From the NCBI GenBank assembly GCA_017407125.1, contig JAFQXE010000023.1, positions 160,873 through 224,872 of the forward strand: a DNA stretch of 64,000 bases, written 5' to 3'. Source of the DNA: Thermoguttaceae bacterium (GTDB lineage Bacteria > Planctomycetota > Planctomycetia > Pirellulales > Thermoguttaceae). The stretch's first letter is position 1; each line of letters begins with the position of its first letter. The notes under the pieces are model-generated. The model did not search any database. It was not told the DNA's origin and saw only the letters and a program-made list of their open reading frames with translations. Both the position numbers and the translations under genes were made by a program. Of the stretch, positions 1-7,890 are shown in pieces.

Positions 1-95
1 AATATCCGATAATATCAATACTGTCGAAATAGTTAATTCAGACCTTATGGGTTGGTTTGAAAGACGTTTTAATCCTTCAACATACTTAATAAAAT

Positions 96-1553
96 ATGAA
101 GCTTACTCGAATTTATTGCGTAATAACGCTCAGCGCAGCGTTATTATTTTGGGGCGTTTCTGCGTTTGCTCAGCAACTGACCGCCGGTCAGCAGGCCGCG
201 CCAGCTCAGACTGCTTCTGCCGGACAGAAATACGTTCTTAAATCCGGTCGAAGAGCAGGGTCGATGGACAAAGTCAATTATCAGCAGGATATTCAAGGCA
301 AGCTGATGATTCCATCTTCAGAAAACAGCGATAAACTTCCGCCGGGAGCTGAAAAACCCCAAAAAACAACGATCAAAGCGGCAAACGGGACGACTGTTGA
401 AATGGACGTTTATCCCGTCAAGGCGGTAACCAAACTTCAGTATAACGAAAGAACCATTCGAAACGGAGAAGAAGACAATTCGTTTAGCATCCAGACGATT
501 CGGAATTACAAGTCCTTAGACGTTGAACGGACAGTAAACGGAGAAAGCAATAAACTTTCGCTGCCAGCTGAGAAGATGACTCTCAACGTCGACGCTGAAG
601 GCGCCAACGTGATTTTCTTCCATAAAAAGTACTGCATGAATCAGGACGAACTGGACGCCTTGGAAGTTATGGCTCCCAGTCTGGCTCTGGAAACCCTTTT
701 GCCAACAGAACCCGTTGCGATTGGAGACACATGGTCAATCTCTGAAGATTCGCTTGGAGCTTTGTTACAGTTGGATTTGTTAACTCAGGCGCAAGTGGAG
801 CAGGTTCTTACAGATGTCAAAGGATCCACCGCTATTATCGACGTTCAAGGACTTGCAACAGGCGAAATTGACGGAGTAAAAACGGTTATTAATTTCAAAT
901 TGAAGTATTATTACAGTCTGAAGGTTAATCGCATTATCTGGGCTGGCATGGTAACCAATGAAGAACGCCGTTCTGGTCCAATTACGCCGGATCTGGCAAT
1001 TGAGACGCGAGTTCAAATGACCGTTACTCCTGTTAATCCTGCTGAAGACGCCCAATTGGCGGCTGAACAGTGGACTGATCCAACAGATGAACTGTTGCTT
1101 ATCAGTTACACATCTTTAGACGGAACCTGGTCAATGTTCCACGATCGCAAATGGTGCATTTCCAAGAACGAACCCAATCAGGTCGTATTTCGGTTCATGC
1201 ATCAGGGAGAATACATTGCTCAATGCGTTATTAATAAACCAAATAATCCGGAAATCACAAAAGACATGACGCTTGCCGAGTTCAGAAAAGAAGTCGAAGA
1301 AGCCGTTATGGAAGAGAACGAAAAAACGCGTTCAATCCTGGCGGCTAACGAGGAAATGTCGCCGTCAAACGTCAACGTCTTTCAGGTTGTTGCCGCCGAT
1401 TCGTCAGACGGAACTCAATGGGGATACTATATGCTCAAGGGCGATAAGGCTTCTCAGCAGCTGGTGTTCATGTTCACGTTCGATGAAACGAACGCAGAGG
1501 CTATCGGCGAAACCGATATGCAAATGATTGGCGCTCTGGAATTTAAAAAATAA
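96..1553 (+). CDS. secreted beta-rich protein of unknown function
   Basis: The 485-residue product starts with a clear Sec signal peptide (basic MKLTR, hydrophobic core, AFA-QQ cleavage near residue 25), so it is exported. The middle region (about 60-325) alternates short hydrophobic and polar stretches as in a beta-rich domain and contains a GDTW motif near residue 210. A second part (about 335-485) has the look of a separate alpha/beta domain. The GDTW region recalls the GDVW region of the secreted protein at 12079-12912, so the two may be distant relatives; this is inference. No catalytic motif is visible. No Shine-Dalgarno sequence precedes the start, which was chosen because the signal peptide begins there. 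Function unknown. Confidence 0.75.
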   Translation: MKLTRIYCVITLSAALLFWGVSAFAQQLTAGQQAAPAQTASAGQKYVLKSGRRAGSMDKVNYQQDIQGKLMIPSSENSDKLPPGAEKPQKTTIKAANGTTVEMDVYPVKAVTKLQYNERTIRNGEEDNSFSIQTIRNYKSLDVERTVNGESNKLSLPAEKMTLNVDAEGANVIFFHKKYCMNQDELDALEVMAPSLALETLLPTEPVAIGDTWSISEDSLGALLQLDLLTQAQVEQVLTDVKGSTAIIDVQGLATGEIDGVKTVINFKLKYYYSLKVNRIIWAGMVTNEERRSGPITPDLAIETRVQMTVTPVNPAEDAQLAAEQWTDPTDELLLISYTSLDGTWSMFHDRKWCISKNEPNQVVFRFMHQGEYIAQCVINKPNNPEITKDMTLAEFRKEVEEAVMEENEKTRSILAANEEMSPSNVNVFQVVAADSSDGTQWGYYMLKGDKASQQLVFMFTFDETNAEAIGETDMQMIGALEFKK

Positions 1554-1566
1554 ATGAAAAAAGGCC

Positions 1567-1627
1567 GTAGGCAGTAGGCAAGAGGCAGTAGTTTCATAAT
1601 CCCTGCTGCTTACAGTCTAATGCCTAC
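1567..1627. repeat. intergenic palindromic word repeat (GTAGGCA family)
   Basis: GTAGGCA at 1567-1573 is matched by TGCCTAC at 1621-1627, with GGCAGTAG words between them, so the whole gap between the two genes can fold. The words GTAGGCAAGAGGCAGTAG recur at 63676-63703. Confidence 0.55.
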
Positions 1628-1632
1628 AGACC

Positions 1633-2682
1633 ATGTCAGAATTCCGTATTGATCCGCTTTCCCGAAAGGGTGTAATCATCGCAGGAGAACGCGCTCATCG
1701 ACCGTTCAGCAATCCCTGCAGCGCTCAAACGACGGCGTGTCCGTTTTGCAAGGGAAACGAAGAACAGACGCCTTCTGCAACGGACGTCGTCTGCTATCCG
1801 GGAACGAACGATTGGGCGCTGCGATGCGTTCCCAATCGATACCCGGCTGTTTCGCCGTGTTTGTCGTGGAGCGAACTGGAATTCCAGCTTTCTGCTGGCG
1901 CGGATTCTTTTTACAATATGACGCGTCTGGCGGCTTGCGGACGTCACGAAGTTGTTATCGAATCGCCGCGGCACGACAAACGCTGCGGCTTGCTGGGGGA
2001 AGAACAGTGGAAGCGGTTGACTCGCGTATACGCCTTCAAAGTTCGTTCTTTTTACGAAGACCAATCGTGTCAATACGTCCAGCTGTTTAAGAATCAGGGA
2101 ATCGTCGCCGGCGCGTCGTTGGAACACGTTCACAGCCAGATTATCGGGCTGCCGATGGTTCCGCCTGCGGTTCAAAACGAGCTTGCCAATCTGGAACGCT
2201 ATGCCAGCCAGACGGGGCGTCTGTTTTGGACGGATATTCTCAACAAAGAACTTCAGCTGAGAAAACGCATCGTCGAAACGACGGAGAATTTCGTTGTCTT
2301 CTGTCCGTTTTTATCTCGATTTGCCGGCGAAACCTGGATTATGCCTCGTAACGCCCGCCCGGATATGGAGAACGTTTCCGATGCCGTTCTGGACGAGTTG
2401 GGCGCTTTGCTGTCTCGATTCTTGTTGCGTCTGGAAAACGCTCTGATTGCGTTTAACCGTCAATCCGCGCCTGCGAATTGCGAACAGATAACGCCGTCGT
2501 ACAATATCGTCTATCGAACCGCACCGAGAATTGGCGGTCGAATTCCAGAGTTGTTCTGCTGGCGAATTGAGATTATCCCGCGAATCAACGCCATTGCCGG
2601 ATTTGAACTCGGAACGGGATACACGATCAACGTTTTACCGCCGGAAGAATTACGAGACAGATTGTTAAATAGCAAATCTTGA
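1633..2682 (+). CDS. galactose-1-phosphate uridylyltransferase family protein
   Basis: This 349-residue protein belongs to the GalT/HIT-like nucleotidyltransferase superfamily, which moves nucleotidyl groups between sugar phosphates through a histidine intermediate. Visible signatures are a CPFC zinc-type pair (residues 36-39) followed by GNE, the GRHEVVIESPRH segment (103-114), and the active-site HVHSQ (165-169) in place of the more usual HPHxQ. Length is normal for GalT. The substrate could be galactose-1-phosphate, but ADP-glucose phosphorylase-like enzymes share these motifs, so specificity is open. No Shine-Dalgarno sequence is seen. It follows the secreted protein by about 80 bp of repeat DNA, and no galactose pathway gene is adjacent. 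Confidence 0.8.
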   Translation: MSEFRIDPLSRKGVIIAGERAHRPFSNPCSAQTTACPFCKGNEEQTPSATDVVCYPGTNDWALRCVPNRYPAVSPCLSWSELEFQLSAGADSFYNMTRLAACGRHEVVIESPRHDKRCGLLGEEQWKRLTRVYAFKVRSFYEDQSCQYVQLFKNQGIVAGASLEHVHSQIIGLPMVPPAVQNELANLERYASQTGRLFWTDILNKELQLRKRIVETTENFVVFCPFLSRFAGETWIMPRNARPDMENVSDAVLDELGALLSRFLLRLENALIAFNRQSAPANCEQITPSYNIVYRTAPRIGGRIPELFCWRIEIIPRINAIAGFELGTGYTINVLPPEELRDRLLNSKS

Positions 2683-2995
2683 GAAAATAGCAAAGAACGC
2701 CGCAATCGTTTAGGCGATAGTCGTTTGATCATCTGAACGTCAGACATTTGATTCGCTTTAACTCTTTGGCTCCGTCTTATGTAAATCTATTGTAAATATA
2801 ATACTTTTCGATTGTTTTTTCTTGTCTTTTTTTGAAAACTTCCCGATAAAACAAATACGCAGCAGAGTAGTTTTTTCTTAAACGACTGCTCTGAGCTGGA
2901 CATGGAAGCAAAATCATTCCTCCTGTACCGCCGGGTTTGGTTGTCAAATGCGCGAAACGGGAGAGAAAAACATTTTTCTTCGCAAAGGAAATAAA
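2683..2995. other. intergenic region with possible weak promoter
   Basis: No gene is seen. A TATAAT at 2797-2802 could be a -10 box for the downstream outer-membrane gene, but no convincing -35 lies at the right distance. The implied 5' leader would be about 187 nt. Confidence 0.3.
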
Positions 2996-4216
2996 ATGAG
3001 AAGGATCGCATTTTTATTTATCGTAGTTGGACTTGCTATTTCGTTGTCAACGCCGTCGTTTGGTCAAGGGATTTTTATGCGCGGCGTTGGGGCTATAAAC
3101 GAATCCTTTGGCGGAACCGCCGTCGGCGCGCCGCTTGATTCCATGGGCGCTCTTACCTGGAACCCGGCAACTATTTCCGCTCTTCCGCAAAGCGAAATGG
3201 GATTCTCCGCCGCGATGATTCTTCCGAATATGAAAGTTACGACTCCATACGGAGAAGTCAACGGTCAGCCGGGCGTTGCAGTTGCGCCGAACTTCGGCAT
3301 TGTTTCAAAGAACCCGTGCTCTCGCTGGACGTTTGGTTTGGGTCTGTCGACGTTGGGCGGCGCGAAAGCGGCGTACCCGTCTCTGAAGCAAATTGCCGGG
3401 CCGGATCCGACCATTGCCGCATTAGGAACGCTCAATGCAGATATTATGATGCTGCAATTCGCTCCGACCGCTTCGTATCAGTTAACCGAAAAGCTGAGCG
3501 TTGGTTTTGCTCCCACGCTGACAATGGCTCAGATTCTGTGCGACCCGCTCTATATTTCCATTCCGCCAGATGGAGCTGTCAGGATGCCATTTCCCAGCGG
3601 AACGTCGTCTCGTTACATGTTCGGCGGCGGATTCCAGTTCGGTCTGTTTTACAACACCCAGTGCAACTGGGCGTTTGGGTTCAGCTACAAGTCTCCTCAG
3701 TGGATGGAACCGTTCCGTTTTCAGACTGAAGAAACTGACGCTGCAACTGGAGAAGTTTATTCATACGTCCGAAAACTGCATATTACCGTTCCGCAGATTA
3801 TCAGTTTCGGAGCGTCTTACTACGGATTCCAGAATACGCTTCTGGCGGCGGACTTGCGATACTACATTTACGATGGCTGCGGCGACGTCAAACTGCTCGG
3901 CTGGCACAACACATTCAGCCTGCATTTGGGAGCGCAAAGAATCATCAACGAACGACTTACGGCTCGAATGGGATACGTTTACAACGACAACCCGATTCCA
4001 GACTCCTATGCGTACCGCAACCTTGCCAGCCCGATTTGCCATCAGCACATGCTGTATTTCGGCGGATCAATCAAGCTGACTGAGCAGATCGAAGCGACGC
4101 TCTGTTACGGACACACGTTCAGAAACTCGCTCAACGGCGAAACCCCGATTGGAACTCCCATTTCCGTATCCACCGCCGCCGACATGCTGGCTCTGAGCAT
4201 GAGAGTTCTGTTCTAA
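2996..4216 (+). CDS. outer membrane transport protein, OMPP1/FadL type
   Basis: The 406-residue protein has a signal peptide (MRRIAFLFIVVGLAISLSTP, cleaved near FGQ) followed directly by GIFMRGVGAINESFGGTAVG and NPATI, the N-terminal plug signature of the FadL/TodX/OMPP1 family of outer-membrane hydrophobic-substrate channels. The rest alternates aromatic-rich strands typical of a 14-stranded barrel and ends with a C-terminal phenylalanine (RVLF), as many barrels do. The start at 2996 is preferred over an in-frame ATG at 2948 because AAAGGA lies 6 nt upstream and the signal peptide begins there. The gene stands alone and ends at a strong terminator. The substrate cannot be read from the sequence. 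Confidence 0.85.
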   Translation: MRRIAFLFIVVGLAISLSTPSFGQGIFMRGVGAINESFGGTAVGAPLDSMGALTWNPATISALPQSEMGFSAAMILPNMKVTTPYGEVNGQPGVAVAPNFGIVSKNPCSRWTFGLGLSTLGGAKAAYPSLKQIAGPDPTIAALGTLNADIMMLQFAPTASYQLTEKLSVGFAPTLTMAQILCDPLYISIPPDGAVRMPFPSGTSSRYMFGGGFQFGLFYNTQCNWAFGFSYKSPQWMEPFRFQTEETDAATGEVYSYVRKLHITVPQIISFGASYYGFQNTLLAADLRYYIYDGCGDVKLLGWHNTFSLHLGAQRIINERLTARMGYVYNDNPIPDSYAYRNLASPICHQHMLYFGGSIKLTEQIEATLCYGHTFRNSLNGETPIGTPISVSTAADMLALSMRVLF

Positions 4217-4247
4217 TCAACAAAAGATTCGTCAAATTTGTAACATC

Positions 4248-4283
4248 GCGAGAGGGAAGCGTCTGCAGAACTCTCGCTTTTTT
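4248..4283 (+). terminator. rho-independent terminator after the OMPP1 gene
   Basis: GCGAGAG (4248-4254) pairs with CTCTCGC (4271-4277) and is followed by a T run at 4278-4283. The loop contains GGGAAGCGT, which is also in the loop of the terminator at 62695. Confidence 0.8.
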
Positions 4284-4302
4284 ATTTGACGCGGGGGATT
4301 CT

Positions 4303-4368
4303 GGGAGCGCTCATATATTTCCGGCAATTGCACATGGTTAAGTCCGGTTCGCGGGCGTATCGCCCGCC
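4303..4368 (+). repeat. border repeat, left copy
   Basis: This 66-bp stretch includes TTCCGGCAATTGCACA, GTCCGGTTCGCGGGCG and the small palindrome GGGCGTATCGCCC. It recurs in inverted orientation at about 30270-30337 with only a few mismatches. Each copy lies beside an ankyrin gene. Confidence 0.7.
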
Positions 4369-4384
4369 AAAGGAATCTCACGCA

Positions 4385-4697
4385 AAGTCCGCGAAGTTCG
4401 CAAAGAATCAATTACTAATACGCTTGCGGCGGAAGCCTCCGAAAATCTTCTGAACGTGCATGGCGATTTGTCCCGAGGGTTCGCGGACATACTGTCCGCC
4501 AAAGAAATTAAGCCGCAAAGAACGCATAGAACGCAATGTAATGAAAGGCGGTAACGGAGAGAGCGAAGCGAACGAAGTTACGCTTCCTATAGAACCGCGT
4601 AGCGGTTCAATGTTTCAGAAAAACGATTAAGGACGCCCGCCAAAGAATTTAACCACAAAGAACACATAGAACACAAAGAACACAAAGAACACAAAGT
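4385..4697. repeat. short-word repeat tract (AAAGAACACA words)
   Basis: The tract is built of reiterated words: CGCAAAG and AAGAACGCATAGAACGC early on, then near-tandem ACACAAAGA units at 4652-4696. It also holds a GCGGACATACTGTCCGC palindrome (4482-4498) and a half copy of the R element starting AAAGGCGGTAACGGAG at 4544. No gene is seen. Confidence 0.65.
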
Positions 4698-4706
4698 AAA
4701 TTAGGC

Positions 4707-4975
4707 GAGCCGGGAACGTCAGTTCCCGGGCTTAGAACCGCGTAGCGGTTCAATGTTTCTAGCCGTGGGTTTTAACCCACGGATCAAAGAACATACATAA
4801 AAGAACATCGACAAATACCCTTTTTCTTCCTCCCCCTCACGCCAAGCGTGAGGGGGAGGAAGAAAAAGAGACTGACTCGATTTGGAGTAGGATATCTCCG
4901 TCCGTGGGTTGAAGCCCACGGTTACAAGGGTTGCGTCCTTTCAGGACGCGATCCCGCTTCTCGTCATATTAATTT
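4707..4975. repeat. palindrome mosaic upstream of ankyrin gene
   Basis: A string of short perfect or near-perfect palindromes: CCGGGAAC/GTTCCCGG, GAACCGCGTAGCGGTTC, CCGTGGGTTTTAACCCACGG, the long hairpin at 4820-4868, CCGTGGGTTGAAGCCCACGG and GCGTCCTTTCAGGACGC. The same words in a different order make up 30046-30250. No coding potential is apparent; short ORFs here are repeat-derived. Confidence 0.7.
4820..4868. repeat. perfect 23-bp inverted repeat with 3-nt loop
   Basis: The left arm 4820-4842 and right arm 4846-4868 are perfect reverse complements around CAA. One strand of the stem is almost pure pyrimidine. The flank AACATCGACAAATACCC is shared with the related hairpin at 30140-30190. 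Confidence 0.85.
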
Positions 4976-5045
4976 TTACCGGAAATTTTTGTGTGCTCCC
5001 CATCTGTATTATTTATTGCTCCCCTATTCACATTTTTCTTTTTTG

Positions 5046-5085
5046 TGTTACAATAGTAACAGTTTCGAGATTTTTAATATATAAT
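5046..5085 (+). promoter_or_regulatory. candidate operator and -10 box for ankyrin gene
   Basis: A 16-bp palindrome, TGTTAC-AATA-GTAACA (5046-5061), sits about 18 bp upstream of TATAAT (5080-5085). The palindrome covers the expected -35 position, so a repressor role is possible. There is no good -35 match. Confidence 0.4.
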
Positions 5086-5105
5086 TATTATTTCCAATTG
5101 TACCT

Positions 5106-7820
5106 ATGACAAATAATAAATTTAATGATCAGTCTTTGATGAGTCAAGTTGAAAAAATCTTTGGCAAAGAGGACGTTGAACGCTTTGAACAGATGTTTCA
5201 AACAGGCGATTTTGACTTCGCGTACATTTCAAGTACGTTCTATAGCGGCGGAAACGTCTTGTTTTACGCCGCAATGACCGGTTCTCTGGAACGCGTCAAG
5301 CAGCTTCTGGATCTCGGCGCTGATATTAACGTCAAAAACGATAACGGAGCGACCGTTTTGTTCCGCGCCGCTCAAAGCGGAAACCTGGAACTGGTTCAAT
5401 GGCTTGTCGATCATGGTTTGGACGTAAATGCAAAAGATCGTTGGAGAGGGACTGTTTTGCATTACGCCGCTAAGAGCGGAAATCTGGAGATTATTCAATG
5501 GCTTGTCGAGCAGGGTTTGGACGTCAATGCAAAAGATAGATCAAGACGCACCGTCTTGCATTATGCCGCTGAGATTGGAAACCTGGATCTGGTTCAATGG
5601 CTTGTTAAACAGGGTTTGGACGTCAATGCAAAAGACAATACGAAACAGAACGCTTTGCATCATGCTGCCGAAAACGATAATGCGGAAGTAGTTCGATGGC
5701 TTGTTGAACAGGGAATGGACGTCAACGAAAATGACCAGTTCCGAAAAACTGTATTGAATTGGGCTGCTGAAAAAGGCAATCTTGAACTGGTGAAGTGGCT
5801 CGTCGAACGTGGCTCTGATATAAATGTTATAAGCCAATTTGGAGATGACGTCCTGGATAGCGCTGCTGAGAGTGGAAATCTTCAGTTGGTGCAATGGCTT
5901 GTTGAACAGGGTTTGAACGTCAATGCCAAAAACGACTTTAGACAGTCAGTCCTTGATTCTGCCGCTGGCAGCGGGAATCTGGAACTTGTGCAGTGGCTTG
6001 TCGAACAGGGCGCAAATCTCAAAGCGCAAGATAAATGCGGACAGTCTGTCTTGCATTTTGCCGTTCTAAGCGGAAATCTGGAACTGGTTCAATGGCTCGT
6101 TGAGCAGGGAATCAACGTTGATGTAACAGACAATTTTGGATATACCGTCTTGTCGGAAGCCCTTTCATCAGGAAACCTGGAACTGGTTCAATGGCTTGTA
6201 AAGCAGGGATTGGACGTCAACGAAAAAGACAGTCGTGGAACATACTCCTGCTTCAATGCTTGGAATGACAATTGGGAACTGTTTCAATGGCTCCTGGATC
6301 AGGGATTGGATATCAACGCAAAAGACGATTATGGAAGAAACGTCTTGTATTATGCTATCGATAAAAATGATCTGAAACTGGTTCAGCAATTTGTTGAGCA
6401 AGGCGTTGATATTAACACAGAAGACAACGACGGTTGTACAGTGTTGCATTATGCCGCAGAAAACGGCGATTTGAAACTGGTTCGATGGCTTTTTGAACAG
6501 GGGTTGGACATTAATGCAATCGACAACGATGGAAATACCGTCTTGCATTATGCCGCCAAACGCGGCAATGCGGAACTGATTCGGTGGCTCGTTGAGCGCG
6601 GATTGGACGTCAATGCCAAAAACAATAAAGGACAAACGCCATTGTTTAACGCTGCTGATGACGGTAATTTGGAGCTGGTTCAATGGCTGGTCAAACAGGG
6701 CGCCGATCTGTTCGTAAAAGACAAAGATGGAGAAACGGTTTTATTTGCAGCCGTCAGGAGCTGTTTTCTGGAACTGGTTCAATGGTTTATTGAACAGGGA
6801 CTTGACGTCAACGCAAAAAACGTCGACGGGGAGACTGTTTTGTTTTGCGCCGCTTTATACAAAGATGTCGATATGCTTCAGCGTCTTGTTGAACTGGGCG
6901 CAAACGTTAACGAAAGGGACAATAAGGGACAAACGGTTTTGCATACCGCCTTATACTGGAACTCAAATCTGGAACTGATCCAATGGCTCGTTAAACAGGG
7001 TTTAGACGTTAATGCGAAAGATTTCGATGGAACAACCGCTCTGTTTTATGCGGTCGAAAGCAACGATTTGGATACCGCTCAATGGTTGGTTGAACAGGGC
7101 GCAGACGTCAACGCAAAAGACCGTAGAGACGAAACTCTTTTGCATGTCGCCGCGGGACAGGGTAATTTGAAAATGGTTCAATGGCTCGTCGAACGCGGAT
7201 TGGACGTTAAGGCAAAAGACAATAATGGCAATACGCCTTTTCATGAAGCCGCCCTATACGGAAACCTGGAGTTTGTTCAATGGTTTATTGAGCATGGTTC
7301 AGATCTCAATGAGAAAAACAGCTATGGATCTACAGTCTTGCATGCCGCCGCTCGCAGCGGCAATCTGGAATTGGTTCAGTGGCTTGTCGAGCAGGGATTG
7401 GACGTTAAGGCAAAAGACAATAACGGCAATACGCCTTTTCATGAAGCCGCCGAATATTACGCTGTCTCAAGCGACGGCTCGGAGTTTCTCCTGTGGCTCA
7501 TTGAACAGGGATTAGACGTCAATGTTAAAGATAATTTCGGACAGACGCCATTATTTTATGTTGTCGAATTCGGCAGTTTAGAACAGATTCAATGGTTAAT
7601 CAAACAGGGCGCGGATATTCACATAAAAGACAACAACGGAGAAACCGTTTTATTCGAAGCTACCTGGTGCAATTCTCTGAAAACCGTTCAATGGCTTGCC
7701 GAACAGGGCTTGGACGTCAACGCCAAAAACAACGAAGGAAAGACGCCTTTCGATATCGCTAAAGAAAACTGCTTTGAGAATATAGCTCAGTGGCTCAAAG
7801 AACGCGGCGCAAAAGAGTAA
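5106..7820 (+). CDS. giant ankyrin-repeat protein (904 aa)
   Basis: After an N-terminal segment of about 48 residues, including VERFEQMFQTGDFDF, the protein is an unbroken array of about 26 ankyrin repeats of 33 residues with consensus GNLELVQWLVEQGLDVNAKD. There is no signal peptide or membrane segment, so it is predicted cytoplasmic unless exported by a non-Sec route. It is a paralogue of the two ankyrin genes at 30356-34813, which share the FEQMFQT N-terminal module. Ankyrin arrays bind proteins, and no partner can be read here. The repeats are diverged at DNA level but strongly conserved in protein, arguing for selection. The gene is preceded by the palindrome mosaic and followed 70 bp later by mnmG. 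Confidence 0.9.
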   Translation: MTNNKFNDQSLMSQVEKIFGKEDVERFEQMFQTGDFDFAYISSTFYSGGNVLFYAAMTGSLERVKQLLDLGADINVKNDNGATVLFRAAQSGNLELVQWLVDHGLDVNAKDRWRGTVLHYAAKSGNLEIIQWLVEQGLDVNAKDRSRRTVLHYAAEIGNLDLVQWLVKQGLDVNAKDNTKQNALHHAAENDNAEVVRWLVEQGMDVNENDQFRKTVLNWAAEKGNLELVKWLVERGSDINVISQFGDDVLDSAAESGNLQLVQWLVEQGLNVNAKNDFRQSVLDSAAGSGNLELVQWLVEQGANLKAQDKCGQSVLHFAVLSGNLELVQWLVEQGINVDVTDNFGYTVLSEALSSGNLELVQWLVKQGLDVNEKDSRGTYSCFNAWNDNWELFQWLLDQGLDINAKDDYGRNVLYYAIDKNDLKLVQQFVEQGVDINTEDNDGCTVLHYAAENGDLKLVRWLFEQGLDINAIDNDGNTVLHYAAKRGNAELIRWLVERGLDVNAKNNKGQTPLFNAADDGNLELVQWLVKQGADLFVKDKDGETVLFAAVRSCFLELVQWFIEQGLDVNAKNVDGETVLFCAALYKDVDMLQRLVELGANVNERDNKGQTVLHTALYWNSNLELIQWLVKQGLDVNAKDFDGTTALFYAVESNDLDTAQWLVEQGADVNAKDRRDETLLHVAAGQGNLKMVQWLVERGLDVKAKDNNGNTPFHEAALYGNLEFVQWFIEHGSDLNEKNSYGSTVLHAAARSGNLELVQWLVEQGLDVKAKDNNGNTPFHEAAEYYAVSSDGSEFLLWLIEQGLDVNVKDNFGQTPLFYVVEFGSLEQIQWLIKQGADIHIKDNNGETVLFEATWCNSLKTVQWLAEQGLDVNAKNNEGKTPFDIAKENCFENIAQWLKERGAKE

Positions 7821-7838
7821 AGCGATAATCGGATTGGC

Positions 7839-7855
7839 AGCGGCGCCTCGCCGCC
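7839..7855. repeat. 17-bp GC palindromic word shared with priA
   Basis: AGCGGCGCCTCGCCGCC lies between the ankyrin gene and mnmG and is found again exactly at 47334-47350, inside the priA coding sequence. Confidence 0.6.
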
Positions 7856-7890
7856 CGACCCCCCTCGTATTTTCTCCTATTGGAATTATA

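Noticed and set aside
4848..5109. Short ORFs upstream of the first ankyrin gene
   Set aside because: They start inside the long hairpin and palindromes and overlap the candidate promoter.
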